64,000 nucleotides of DNA, from contig NZ_KQ033912.1 of the NCBI RefSeq assembly GCF_000969835.1, positions 1,935,920 to 1,999,919 on the forward strand. Direction: 5' to 3'. The position numbers and the translations under genes were made by a program. The stretch comes from Parabacteroides goldsteinii DSM 19448 = WAL 12034 (GTDB lineage Bacteria > Bacteroidota > Bacteroidia > Bacteroidales > Tannerellaceae). Each line of letters begins with the position of its first letter. Positions within the stretch are counted from its first letter, which is position 1. Of the stretch, positions 53,599 through 62,466 are shown one piece after another. The notes under the pieces were generated by a model. The model was given only the letters and a program-made list of their open reading frames with translations. It was not told where the DNA came from and ran no database searches.

Positions 53599-54864
53599 AT
53601 GGAATTAAAAAGAGTTGTAGTAACAGGTCTTGGAGCTATTACTCCTCTTGGTAATACCCTCGCAGAAACCTGGGAGGGCCTTATCAACGGGAAGAGTGGA
53701 GCGGGACCTATTACTCATTTTGATGCATCAAAATTTAAAACGCACTTTGCCTGCGAAGTTAAAGGTTTTGATCCCTTAGAGGTGATGGACCGTAAGGAAG
53801 CTCGCAAATGCGACCGCTATAGTTTATTGGCTATCAGCGCAGCCAAACAGGCTGTTGCAGATGCAGCTATGGACTTGGAGAATGAGAATAAAGATCGTAT
53901 CGGTGTTATTTTCGCTGCCGGAATCGGTGGTATCAGGACTTTTGAAGAAGAAGTTGCCGGTTATGAAAAAACAAAAGACACCATCGGTCCGAAATTCAAC
54001 CCGTTCTTCATTCCTAAAATGATTGCAGATATTGCAGCAGGACATATTTCAATGATGTACGGTTTCCGTGGTCCGAACTTTGCGACTGTTTCAGCATGTG
54101 CATCTTCAACCAATGCTATTGCCGATGCTTTCAATTACATTCGCTTAGGAAAAGCAAATGCAATTGTTACAGGTGGTGCAGAAGCTGCTATTGCGGCTCC
54201 CGGTCTTGGCGGTTTTAATGCGATGAACGCCCTTTCAACCCGAAACGAATCACCGGAAACAGCTTCGCGCCCATTCAGCGCAAGTCGTGACGGATTTGTA
54301 ATGGGTGAAGGTGCAGCCTGTCTGATTCTTGAAGAGATGGAACATGCATTGGCCAGAGGCGCTAAGATCTATGGTGAAATTGTTGGTGCAGGTATGTCGG
54401 CAGACGCTTACCACCTGACAGCTTCTCATCCGGAAGGTCTGGGTGCAAAACTGGTGATGAAGAATGCTCTTGAAGACGCAGAGATGAAACCGGAAGAGAT
54501 AGACTATATCAATGTTCACGGCACTTCTACCCCGGTAGGAGACATCTCGGAAGCGAAAGCTATTCTGGATGTATTCGGCGAACATGCCTATAAGCTGAAC
54601 ATCAGTTCAACGAAGTCTATGACTGGACACTTACTGGGTGCAGCCGGAGCATTGGAAGCAATTGCTTGTATTATGGCTGTTAATGAAGATATTGTTCCTC
54701 CGACTATCAATCATGAAGAAGGAGACAATGATCCTGAAATCGATTACAATCTGAACTTCACGTTCAATAAAGCACAAAAAAGAACGGTTAACGCAGCACT
54801 GTCCAATACCTTCGGGTTCGGTGGCCACAATGCCAGCATGATTGTAAAAAAATTTGTAAAGTAA
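53599..54864 (+). CDS. fabF: 3-oxoacyl-ACP synthase II
   Basis: A 421-residue ketosynthase: VVVTGLGAITPLGNTLAETW at the start, the catalytic cysteine in VSACASSTNAIADA, the first histidine in NVHGTSTPVGD and the second in STKSMTGHLLGAAGALEAI, and GFGGHNAS near the end. It condenses malonyl-ACP with growing acyl-ACP. Located between acpP and rnc in one operon; its stop is 1 bp before the rnc start codon. Confidence 0.97.
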   Translation: MELKRVVVTGLGAITPLGNTLAETWEGLINGKSGAGPITHFDASKFKTHFACEVKGFDPLEVMDRKEARKCDRYSLLAISAAKQAVADAAMDLENENKDRIGVIFAAGIGGIRTFEEEVAGYEKTKDTIGPKFNPFFIPKMIADIAAGHISMMYGFRGPNFATVSACASSTNAIADAFNYIRLGKANAIVTGGAEAAIAAPGLGGFNAMNALSTRNESPETASRPFSASRDGFVMGEGAACLILEEMEHALARGAKIYGEIVGAGMSADAYHLTASHPEGLGAKLVMKNALEDAEMKPEEIDYINVHGTSTPVGDISEAKAILDVFGEHAYKLNISSTKSMTGHLLGAAGALEAIACIMAVNEDIVPPTINHEEGDNDPEIDYNLNFTFNKAQKRTVNAALSNTFGFGGHNASMIVKKFVK

Positions 54865-54865
54865 A

Positions 54866-55780
54866 GTGTTTACACAATTATACAAAAAGATAAGGCTCCT
54901 CAAACATAAGAATAAGGAGCCTTATTCTTCTTTATATAAAATACTGGGATTTTACCCCGATAACATCCACGTTTACGAACAGGCTTTCCTGCACAAATCT
55001 TCCTCTGTGGAAGCCAGCGATGGAAAATGGCTGAACAACGAACGACTGGAGTTCTTGGGTGATGCCGTATTGGATGCCGTCGTGGCAGATATTGTATACA
55101 AACATTTTCAAAATAAACGGGAAGGTTTCCTGACTAATACCCGTTCCAAAATCGTTCAACGCGAAACACTCAATCGCGTAGCCGTTGAACTGGGACTCGA
55201 CAAAATGGTTGTCTACTCAGCCAAACTGAGTTCTCACAATAATCATATGTATGGCAATGCATTGGAAGCACTGATCGGAGCAATCTATCTGGATCAGGGA
55301 TACCGTATGTGTTATCATTTTGTAGAAGATGTAATCATCAATAAATACATCGACCTGGATAATATCGCCCGTAAAGAAGTAAACTTCAAATCCAGTCTGA
55401 TCGAATGGAGCCAGAAAAACAAACTGGAAATTACATTCGAATTGATAGAATCGTTCACCGACAATGACGGTAATCCGGTCTTCCAAACGGGCGTCACACT
55501 GGCCGACACACAAATAGGCGTCGGTATCGGTTATTCCAAAAAAGAGTCACAGCAGAACGCTGCTAAGATGGCAATCAAGAAATTGCGTACGGATAAAGTA
55601 TTCCAGCAATTCATTTCCGAACTGAAAAAGAAACAGACCGGCGAAACAACTGCCGAACATGAGTTTGAAGATCTTCCGGAGGAAGATTCGGCAACGGAGC
55701 AGGAACAGGCTCCGGTCAAGCAAGTGACCAATAACAGCCCGCAGTGTATCGATGCCACAATCAATGAAGAAGTTCGGTAA
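54866..55780 (+). CDS. rnc: ribonuclease III
   Basis: A 304-residue protein that starts with GTG at 54866, one base after the fabF stop. The catalytic domain (about 25-165) has the signature NNERLEFLGDAVLDAVVAD and the later acidic site in NALEALIGAIYLDQG. A double-stranded RNA-binding domain (about 175-245) follows (NFKSSLIEWSQKN, GIGYSKKESQQNAAKMAIKK). The last about 55 residues are an acidic, Glu-rich tail (EHEFEDLPEEDSATEQEQ) beyond the usual length of 225-250. It matures rRNA and cuts double-stranded RNA. Its stop lies in a hairpin shared with pfkA. Confidence 0.96.
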   Translation: MFTQLYKKIRLLKHKNKEPYSSLYKILGFYPDNIHVYEQAFLHKSSSVEASDGKWLNNERLEFLGDAVLDAVVADIVYKHFQNKREGFLTNTRSKIVQRETLNRVAVELGLDKMVVYSAKLSSHNNHMYGNALEALIGAIYLDQGYRMCYHFVEDVIINKYIDLDNIARKEVNFKSSLIEWSQKNKLEITFELIESFTDNDGNPVFQTGVTLADTQIGVGIGYSKKESQQNAAKMAIKKLRTDKVFQQFISELKKKQTGETTAEHEFEDLPEEDSATEQEQAPVKQVTNNSPQCIDATINEEVR

Positions 55781-55797
55781 TTAATTACTTACCGAAC
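55772..55797. terminator. hairpin covering both stop codons of convergent rnc and pfkA
   Basis: GTTCGGTAA (55772-55780) and TTACCGAAC (55789-55797) form a perfect 9-bp stem with an 8-nt loop. The TAA in the left arm is the rnc stop; the pfkA stop is in the loop. A compact bidirectional terminator is the likeliest role, though there is no clear U tract. Confidence 0.6.
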
Positions 55798-56798
55798 GAA
55801 ATCCCCATTCTTTCTCCTTGAACGATCAGGTCGTGCTCCGGAGTGACCAGTTTTAATTTACCAGCCACTTCCGACAAGGCTATTGATTCCACATTATTTC
55901 CTTTCATGCAGACCATACGCCCGAATTGACGGTTGGCTATCAATTCCGTCGCATGTCCTCCCAGCCGGGTAGCCAGGTTACGGTCGAAAGGGGAAGGATT
56001 ACCGCCACGCTGGATATATCCCAGCACCGTATCACGAGATTCTATTCCGGTTGCCGCCTCAATTGCACGGGTGATATAATCGGAAGGACGCTTCTTATCG
56101 GGCGTTTCCACTCCTTCGGCAACAACAACAATCGAATAGGGTTTGCCACGATGGGCACGGTCGAGAATCGTCTGGTTTACTTTGTCCATATCATATCCCA
56201 GTTCGGGAAGCAGTATCACATCCGCTCCTCCCGCCATTCCGGCATAAAGAGCAATCCATCCGGCATGATGCCCCATAACTTCCACTACCATGACCCGTTT
56301 ATGCGAACTGGCAGTAGAATGCAAACGATCGATCGCATCCGTCGCAATATTGACAGCCGTATCGAAACCGAACGTTATATCCGTTCCCCATACATCATTA
56401 TCGATTGTTTTAGGAACGCCAATAATATTCAGACCAAGGGCAGAAAGCATTCCGGCTGTCTTCTGTGTACCGTTTCCACCGATACAGACCAGACAGTCTA
56501 ATCCTAATTCTTCATAATTCTGTATAATAACCTGAGGTTTTTCACTTTCACCGGAGGCAAGTAATTTACGGAATGGTTTCTCGCGGGAAGTACCCAGGAT
56601 CGTTCCGCCCAGGTTCAGGATACCGGAAAGACTACGTTCGTCGAACGATTGAATATCTTTGTTCAACAAGCCAACAAAACCACTATGAATTCCGACCACT
56701 TCCATACCATAATGCATTATGGCAGTTTTACCGACACCACGAATCGTTGCGTTTATACCGGGACAATCACCTCCCGAAGAAAGGATACCTATTTTCAT
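55785..56798 (-). CDS. pfkA: 6-phosphofructokinase, PfkA superfamily
   Basis: A 337-residue enzyme: MKIGILSSGGDCPGINATIR, GGTILGTSREKPF, CIGGNGTQKTAG, GVPKTIDNDVWGTDITFGFD, VVEVMGHHAGWIA and IQRGGNPSPFDRNLATRLG. It phosphorylates fructose 6-phosphate. By the usual cofactor rule, Gly110 (in GGNGT) with Lys130 (in PKTIDND) is the combination of the mixed, mostly ATP-using group, not of PPi enzymes, which have Asp at the first site. The GGDCPG start also fits that group. TATCTTTG at 56822-56829 (minus strand) is a perfect -7 box. Confidence 0.93.
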   Translation of the reverse strand: MKIGILSSGGDCPGINATIRGVGKTAIMHYGMEVVGIHSGFVGLLNKDIQSFDERSLSGILNLGGTILGTSREKPFRKLLASGESEKPQVIIQNYEELGLDCLVCIGGNGTQKTAGMLSALGLNIIGVPKTIDNDVWGTDITFGFDTAVNIATDAIDRLHSTASSHKRVMVVEVMGHHAGWIALYAGMAGGADVILLPELGYDMDKVNQTILDRAHRGKPYSIVVVAEGVETPDKKRPSDYITRAIEAATGIESRDTVLGYIQRGGNPSPFDRNLATRLGGHATELIANRQFGRMVCMKGNNVESIALSEVAGKLKLVTPEHDLIVQGERMGISFGK

Positions 56799-56879
56799 TG
56801 TTTTGTTAATTATGTATACGACAAAGATATAAATAAAAAGAGAATGCCTACATTTGCAACCGATACAAATAAAAAGAGC

Positions 56880-58400
56880 ATGGATATTTTAACAAATACA
56901 ATATCACTACTCTTCCGCCCCCGTCAAAAGGAGATAGAAAAATATGGGCAGGAGACCGACCGACTGCAACGCAAGCAGCTACGGTCGTTATTATCGGCAG
57001 CCCGCAACACGGAATGGGGGTTGAAATATGATTATAAAAGTATCAAAAGATATGAAGATTTCTGCCAGCGTGTCCCGTTGCAGATATATGACGACATAAA
57101 ACCTTACGTCACACGGATGATTAATGGAGAAAGGAACATACTCTGGCCTTCGGTAGTCAAGTGGTACGCCAAAAGCAGCGGCACCACAAACGACAAGAGT
57201 AAATTCCTTCCCGTCACTCCGGAAATATTGCAAGGCTGTCACTACAAAGGTGGTTTCGACACGGTTGCCCTCTATCTGAGAAATAATCCGGAAAGTCATT
57301 TTTTCTCCAAAAAAGGATTGATTCTGGGCGGTAGCCACAGTCCTTCTCCTCTAAATCAAAAATCCCATTGCGGCGACCTGTCCGCAGTTCTGCTACAGAA
57401 CCTGAATCCGCTGGTCAACCTGATGCGTGTTCCGGCTAAACGGATCATTCTGATGGATGAATGGGAAAGCAAAATAAAAGCGATCGTAGACAGTACGTGG
57501 AATAAGGATGTAAACAGTCTTTCCGGTGTTCCATCCTGGATGCTGGTTCTGATTAAATCGGTACTGAAGAAGACCGGACGGGAATACCTGACCGACGTCT
57601 GGCCGAATATGGAAGTATTTTTCCACGGGGGGATCAGTTTCGAACCTTACCGGGAACAATATAAAGCGTTGATTCCTTCGGATAAGATGCATTATATGGA
57701 AACATACAATGCATCGGAAGGATTCTTCGGGATACAGGATGATCCGGCAGACCACAGTCTGTTGCTGATGCAGGATTACGGTGTATTCTACGAGTTCATA
57801 CCGATGTCGGAAGTAGGAACTCCCAATCCGACCGTCTTGCCCTTGGAAGCTGTGGAAACAGGAAAGAATTATGCAATGGTCATAACGACCTCCGGAGGAT
57901 TATGGCGTTACCAGATCGGAGACACAGTTCGTTTCACCTCTCTTTTCCCGCATAAATTCGTTATTTCGGGAAGAACCAAGCATTATATCAATGCTTTCGG
58001 AGAGGAGTTGATGGTAGATAATGCCGACAAAGCGATCAGTAAGGTCAGCCGGCAGACCGGAGCTATCGTCAAAGAATATACAGCAGCCCCTCTTTTTATG
58101 CTCGACAAGGCGAAAGGCCGTCATCAATGGTTTATCGAATTTGAAAAGATGCCTCCTTCCATGGAAGAGTTCGCTTCATTACTGGATAAAACATTACAGG
58201 AATTAAACTCGGACTATGAGGCCAAACGTTACAAGGAAATATCTCTTCAACCGTTGGAAATCACAATCGCCCATGAAGGCGCCTTCTACGAATGGCTCAA
58301 AGAAAAAGGTAAATTAGGCGGCCAGCACAAAATTCCACGCCTCAGCAACGACCGGACACATATCGAACAATTACTGGCTATCAATAAGCAGTTATCTTGA
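56880..58400 (+). CDS. GH3 auxin-responsive-promoter family adenylating enzyme
   Basis: About 506 residues from ATG 56880 (MDILTNTISLLFRPRQKEIE). Upstream in-frame ATGs are rejected because TACATTTG, a perfect -7 box, lies at 56849-56856 just before this start and would be inside a longer reading. Adenylation motifs are visible: KWYAKSSGTTNDKSKFLPVT (ATP phosphate site), YNASEGFFG and YQIGDTVRFTSLFPHKFVIS with the hinge, and a C-terminal subdomain. Plant members link amino acids to jasmonate or auxin through acyl-adenylates. Bacterial members have no settled substrate. Divergent from pfkA, convergent with the PAP2 gene. Confidence 0.9.
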   Translation: MDILTNTISLLFRPRQKEIEKYGQETDRLQRKQLRSLLSAARNTEWGLKYDYKSIKRYEDFCQRVPLQIYDDIKPYVTRMINGERNILWPSVVKWYAKSSGTTNDKSKFLPVTPEILQGCHYKGGFDTVALYLRNNPESHFFSKKGLILGGSHSPSPLNQKSHCGDLSAVLLQNLNPLVNLMRVPAKRIILMDEWESKIKAIVDSTWNKDVNSLSGVPSWMLVLIKSVLKKTGREYLTDVWPNMEVFFHGGISFEPYREQYKALIPSDKMHYMETYNASEGFFGIQDDPADHSLLLMQDYGVFYEFIPMSEVGTPNPTVLPLEAVETGKNYAMVITTSGGLWRYQIGDTVRFTSLFPHKFVISGRTKHYINAFGEELMVDNADKAISKVSRQTGAIVKEYTAAPLFMLDKAKGRHQWFIEFEKMPPSMEEFASLLDKTLQELNSDYEAKRYKEISLQPLEITIAHEGAFYEWLKEKGKLGGQHKIPRLSNDRTHIEQLLAINKQLS

Positions 58401-58403
58401 TTA

Positions 58404-59165
58404 TCAAAACGAATAAGAGAAATAAACACCTCCTCCCTGCTCATTAAAGGTCGGAGCAATCACCATATTTTGAGCTGCTTTGCGGTTTATCTTACGGGCA
58501 ATGGCGTTACGAATAGGGAAATAGGTGAGATAAGCCAGTTCGACGGACAAAATACCGAATCCGGCCCCAGCTACAACATCGGCTACCCAATGCCGGTTAT
58601 TATACAATCTGGAACCCGCAACAAAAAGGGCCAGGGCATATCCTGAATAAGCCAATACAGGACTGCTATCCTTAAATTCCTTATAGGCCATATGTGCCCC
58701 TAAAAAAGCATTCGCCGTATGTCCGGAAGGAAAAGAATACGGACCGCCATCCGGACGCATCTCATTTACCGTATATTTCAAGGTACGTGTCATAACAGCA
58801 TTCATCCCTTCCGCCAGAGTGACAAGGAAAAGCTGATCCACCCAGTTATGCTTTTCTTTCCCCATCAGGTCGCAGACAAATACCCAACCCAGCATCCCCC
58901 ACTCCATATAATCATCGAGATGAATTTTCTTCACATCGCTTTTCCGCGAGAAAAGATGAAAATCATTCATACCGTCAATAGCCGTACCCACTGCCCCGAC
59001 TGTAATCAGCGAAGCCGGAAGTATCAGATGTTTCGCATTGAATTTGTACTCGATAACAGGCATCTTCTGTTTTAAACTGTCAGACAACACTGTTTCATTC
59101 TGCGCACAGAGAGGCGACAGATATGCTATTATCAGAAAAATTACAGTAAAAAGAGCTGTTCTCAT
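58404..59165 (-). CDS. PAP2 superfamily phosphatase
   Basis: A 253-residue protein with a signal peptide (ALFTVIFLIIAYLSPLCAQ). The three acid-phosphatase motifs are complete: KYTVNEMRP, PYSFPSGHTAN and GSRLYNNRHWVADVVAG. Hydrophobic segments flank them (YSGYALALFVAG, AGFGILSVELAYL). Such membrane-bound enzymes remove phosphate from lipids such as undecaprenyl pyrophosphate, phosphatidic acid or lipid A at the periplasmic side. Without genetic context the lipid cannot be chosen. It converges with the GH3 gene (3 bp between stops). Confidence 0.9.
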   Translation of the reverse strand: MRTALFTVIFLIIAYLSPLCAQNETVLSDSLKQKMPVIEYKFNAKHLILPASLITVGAVGTAIDGMNDFHLFSRKSDVKKIHLDDYMEWGMLGWVFVCDLMGKEKHNWVDQLFLVTLAEGMNAVMTRTLKYTVNEMRPDGGPYSFPSGHTANAFLGAHMAYKEFKDSSPVLAYSGYALALFVAGSRLYNNRHWVADVVAGAGFGILSVELAYLTYFPIRNAIARKINRKAAQNMVIAPTFNEQGGGVYFSYSF

Positions 59166-59278
59166 TCCTTGCAGGCTTTATCTTTTATTCAAGCCACAAA
59201 GGAACAAAAAATAACTTATCTTTGTTTCTTATAGTGTAACGATATCCGTTTATAAACAAATTAAAAACATTCATTCTG

Positions 59279-60115
59279 ATGAAAAGAACAAACAACGGGC
59301 CTATCCTATCCGCCCTTATCCTTTGCACAGGCCTTCTTTTTTCCTGTGGACAACAGAAAGCGAAACAAGAATCCCTGGCTGAAAACGAATCTGCCGAAAT
59401 GGTTGGAAATGATAAAGACGAACATGGCTGTATTGCTTCTGCCGGTTATACCTGGTCGGAAGTGCAACAAAATTGTATCCGCCTTTTTGAATCGGGAATA
59501 CGACTGGAAGCCACCGATGGTAAATCATCCGCTTATATCGTTTTCAGCCCGGACTCATTAAAGGCTGAGTTATTTTTCTCAAACGGTACACCGAATGAAA
59601 TACTCGACCGCCGCTCACTTCCCGCCGGAGGTTATGCCTGGAATATAGAAGACGATGACACTAAGAATATACGTCTCGAAGATGGTATATGGACAATCAG
59701 CCAGCGCCAAAAAGAAATATACCGGCAAGACAAGGCGGAAAGCGATGACTCCCTGGGTAAAATGCAAACGCTCACTTATGAAGGTGAGTTGCCTTGCGCC
59801 GACTGTCCGGGCATCCGTTACGACCTGACAATCCGTAGTCGTGAACATAGCGGCGATGGTACATTCTCTCTTTCACAGACTTACCTGGAAGCCGAAGACG
59901 GTAAAGATGCAACATTCGTCACTACCGGCAGACGGCTTACATTACGTGGAATACCCGGAGACGACAATGCCACCATTTGGCAGTTAATTTCCGATAATGG
60001 CGATGAAAGGATGAATTTCCTTTGCGAGAATGATTCTACAATCACTTTGATTGGAGATGATTTCAAAAAAGCAGAATCCGGACTGAACTATAGTTTAAAA
60101 CGAATAAAGAAGTAA
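59279..60115 (+). CDS. lipoprotein with NlpE-like C-terminal domain
   Basis: A 278-residue lipoprotein (LSALILCTGLLFSCGQQKAK, Cys about 23). The C-terminal 120 residues begin TYEGELPCADCPGIRYDLTI, which matches the NlpE N-terminal domain with its CxxC. The N-terminal half has EHGCIASAGYTWSEVQQNCI followed by RLFESGIRLEA, with two conserved-looking cysteines that could form a disulfide; I do not recognise a named domain there. NlpE proteins sense surface contact or copper and lipoprotein stress in enterobacteria; in Bacteroidetes the role is unknown. A single gene 126 bp before the histidine kinase gene. Confidence 0.8.
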   Translation: MKRTNNGPILSALILCTGLLFSCGQQKAKQESLAENESAEMVGNDKDEHGCIASAGYTWSEVQQNCIRLFESGIRLEATDGKSSAYIVFSPDSLKAELFFSNGTPNEILDRRSLPAGGYAWNIEDDDTKNIRLEDGIWTISQRQKEIYRQDKAESDDSLGKMQTLTYEGELPCADCPGIRYDLTIRSREHSGDGTFSLSQTYLEAEDGKDATFVTTGRRLTLRGIPGDDNATIWQLISDNGDERMNFLCENDSTITLIGDDFKKAESGLNYSLKRIKK

Positions 60116-60202
60116 TTCTCCCGTACGCACTAAAAGTTGTGAATTTCATCGGGTTTTAATATATTCTATTCTATTTTTTTAATCAGAGAGAAATATATTC
60201 AG

Positions 60203-60210
60203 TAACTTTG
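60203..60210 (+). promoter_or_regulatory. -7 box of the histidine kinase gene
   Basis: TAACTTTG matches TAnnTTTG perfectly and lies 31 bp before the start codon. A T-rich stretch ending at 60180 stands in for the -33 box at a 22-bp distance. Confidence 0.55.
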
Positions 60211-60241
60211 CCGACCGGTCAACCTCCGAAATTTATAGGCT

Positions 60242-62428
60242 ATGGCGAATGATGAAAACTCTCTGACAGGCATGAAGCAGTTCCTGGAACTCCTTCCTGA
60301 TACAGTTTTAATAGTTAATAAAGAAGGTTTTATTGAAGACCTGCTTAATTATCAGCCCGAAATATCTTTGTTCCTTACGCCTCAACAGCAAAAAGGGCAA
60401 ACTATCCGGGAGCTGTTCTGCTACAAGAATTTAAGAGGTGATTCCGGAAATGAACTCCTGAATGCATTTCTGGATACGATGGAAACGCGTAAATCGAATA
60501 TAATTCATTACGAAGTTGAAAATGAAGGTCATATTGGTTATGCCGAAGGATATATAATTCCTTTCGAAGATTATACTTTCGGCATATTCCGAAACATGAC
60601 CAAACGGGTAGAAGCCCAGCTAGAGACTATCAATGAAAAGAACAAACTGACAATGGCCTTAAAAGCCGGAAACCTGTCGGTATGGTCTTATCTCCCCGAA
60701 AGCGACTCCTTCGATTTATCTGATGAAAATACGGTGCCACAGCCGGGAATGAAACTATGGGATGTCACCAAACAACTGGTTCCCGAGGACAGAGAACGTC
60801 ATGTCAAACTGGTCACTGACATTGTTGAAGAGAAACACGAACAAAGCATCGAACAATTCCGCCTGTTAACACCGGAAGGAGAAATACGCTGGTATGAGAT
60901 TTATTCAATGGGCATACGTGGAGAGAACGGGAAGATAGACCGTCTAATCGGTACCCAAAAAGATATCACAGACCAGAAAAATAAGGTGCAGGAACTGATA
61001 GAGAATCGTCAGCAGCGTGATTTACTCCTGCAAATCACAAATATGATTATCTGGGAATATGATAATCAGACTGGCATATTTTCTTCTGCCGGAGAATCCG
61101 TATTTTTCAATCAGGATACGACAACAAGAGATATTTATAAAGCAATTGCCCCCGAACATCAGGAAACCTATTTAAAAGCATTCGACGACATTCTGAATAA
61201 ACGTTCCGAATTTTTGAATATTCAATTCTGCATAAAAGATCTTAACAGTTCATACCGATGGGTCAGGCTGATCGCCAAAGTATCCAAATATGATAAGAAT
61301 GGAAATGTTCATAAATTGATCGGGACACGCGAAGATATAACGGAAGAGATAGAGCGGGAACAAAAGCTGCGCAACTATATACAACGTAGCGAACTGGCAA
61401 TCCAGGCCGCTAATATTATCCAATGGGATCTGGATATCAAGACACAGGAATATACCCGGCTGTATCCTGATCCGGTCGCTCCCGGAAACTTCATCCGGGG
61501 ATCATTCAATTTCACGGTTCACCCGGACGACCGTCTTATTTTACAACAGGAACAGGATAAACGTATCCGCGAATGTAAAGGATACAGCAACCTGCATTTA
61601 CGGATCATGCTGGACGGAGACACGGATTACCGCTGGACAAATACCTTCTCCGTTCCGCTTGAATATTATCCTGACGGAAGTATTAAAAGCGTAACAGGTC
61701 TTCTGATCGATATCACACATATTGAAAAAGTAGAAGAAGGCAACCGGATGAAAATGGCTTTCCTTGCTAATATGAGCCATGAAATACGGACACCGTTGAA
61801 TGCCATTGTCGGCTTCTCCCAGCTTCTCGCCCAGACAGATGATCATGAGGATAAAGATGAATTTATCCGGATTATCGAAGAAAACAACGATTTGTTACTA
61901 CAGATTATCAACGACATACTCGACATATCCAAAATCGATGCGGGGAAAATGACCTTTAACTACAGTGATTTTGATATTACAGAAGTCATTGCTGATTTGA
62001 AGCAGGTCTATGATTCGCACTTACCATCACAGGTAAAACTTATCTGTAACCTGCCTTATAAAAGGTACATTATCCATTCCGAAAAGAACAGGCTGATACA
62101 GGTAATCACCAACTTACTGAACAATGCAGCCAAATTCACCTCGGAAGGCTCGATTACAATCGGTTATGAAGTCATTCCAAACGGATTATCTTTCTATGTT
62201 TCCGATACAGGAAAAGGGATAGACAAAGAGAATTTAAACCATGTATTTGAACGGTTCGCCAAATTCGACAAGTTCGTTCCCGGAACCGGACTCGGCTTAT
62301 CTATCTGCCAAATGATTGTCAACAAGCTGGGCGGAGAAATGTCTGTTGAATCGGAATTAGGGAAAGGAAGTACGTTCCGGTTTACAATAGCATGTGATAT
62401 AAAATCATCAGACCTTCTCAAAAAATAG
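60242..62428 (+). CDS. soluble PAS-domain sensor histidine kinase
   Basis: A 728-residue protein without membrane segments. About four PAS-like domains in series (about 1-125, 130-250, 255-375, 380-500) each end in a motif such as [26 protein letters not shown] or [13 protein letters not shown]. The dimerisation domain follows with the phospho-acceptor His in [20 protein letters not shown]. The ATPase domain has [26 protein letters not shown] and [18 protein letters not shown]. No receiver domain is fused and no response regulator lies nearby, so it is an orphan. A cytoplasmic signal (redox, small ligand) is likely. Confidence 0.93.
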   Translation: MANDENSLTGMKQFLELLPDTVLIVNKEGFIEDLLNYQPEISLFLTPQQQKGQTIRELFCYKNLRGDSGNELLNAFLDTMETRKSNIIHYEVENEGHIGYAEGYIIPFEDYTFGIFRNMTKRVEAQLETINEKNKLTMALKAGNLSVWSYLPESDSFDLSDENTVPQPGMKLWDVTKQLVPEDRERHVKLVTDIVEEKHEQSIEQFRLLTPEGEIRWYEIYSMGIRGENGKIDRLIGTQKDITDQKNKVQELIENRQQRDLLLQITNMIIWEYDNQTGIFSSAGESVFFNQDTTTRDIYKAIAPEHQETYLKAFDDILNKRSEFLNIQFCIKDLNSSYRWVRLIAKVSKYDKNGNVHKLIGTREDITEEIEREQKLRNYIQRSELAIQAANIIQWDLDIKTQEYTRLYPDPVAPGNFIRGSFNFTVHPDDRLILQQEQDKRIRECKGYSNLHLRIMLDGDTDYRWTNTFSVPLEYYPDGSIKSVTGLLIDITHIEKVEEGNRMKMAFLANMSHEIRTPLNAIVGFSQLLAQTDDHEDKDEFIRIIEENNDLLLQIINDILDISKIDAGKMTFNYSDFDITEVIADLKQVYDSHLPSQVKLICNLPYKRYIIHSEKNRLIQVITNLLNNAAKFTSEGSITIGYEVIPNGLSFYVSDTGKGIDKENLNHVFERFAKFDKFVPGTGLGLSICQMIVNKLGGEMSVESELGKGSTFRFTIACDIKSSDLLKK

Positions 62429-62445
62429 ATTTTGAAAAGGTCTGA
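62408..62445. terminator. 16-bp hairpin between convergent kinase and GH110 genes
   Basis: The arms 62408-62423 and 62430-62445 pair at 15 of 16 positions (the remaining one is a G-U pair on the minus strand) around a 6-nt loop that holds the kinase TAG stop. It ends 21 bp before the GH110 stop. Probably terminates both genes. Confidence 0.7.
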
Positions 62446-62466
62446 CAATGCTATTCAAAAGGCAGA

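Noticed and set aside
55785..56798. reading the phosphofructokinase as a PPi-dependent enzyme
   Set aside because: The PKTIDND lysine alone suggests it, but the first cofactor residue is Gly and not Asp, which favours ATP.
56649..56879. 77-codon N-terminal extension of the GH3 protein
   Set aside because: The extension is antisense to pfkA for much of its length and contains a perfect -7 box just before ATG 56880.
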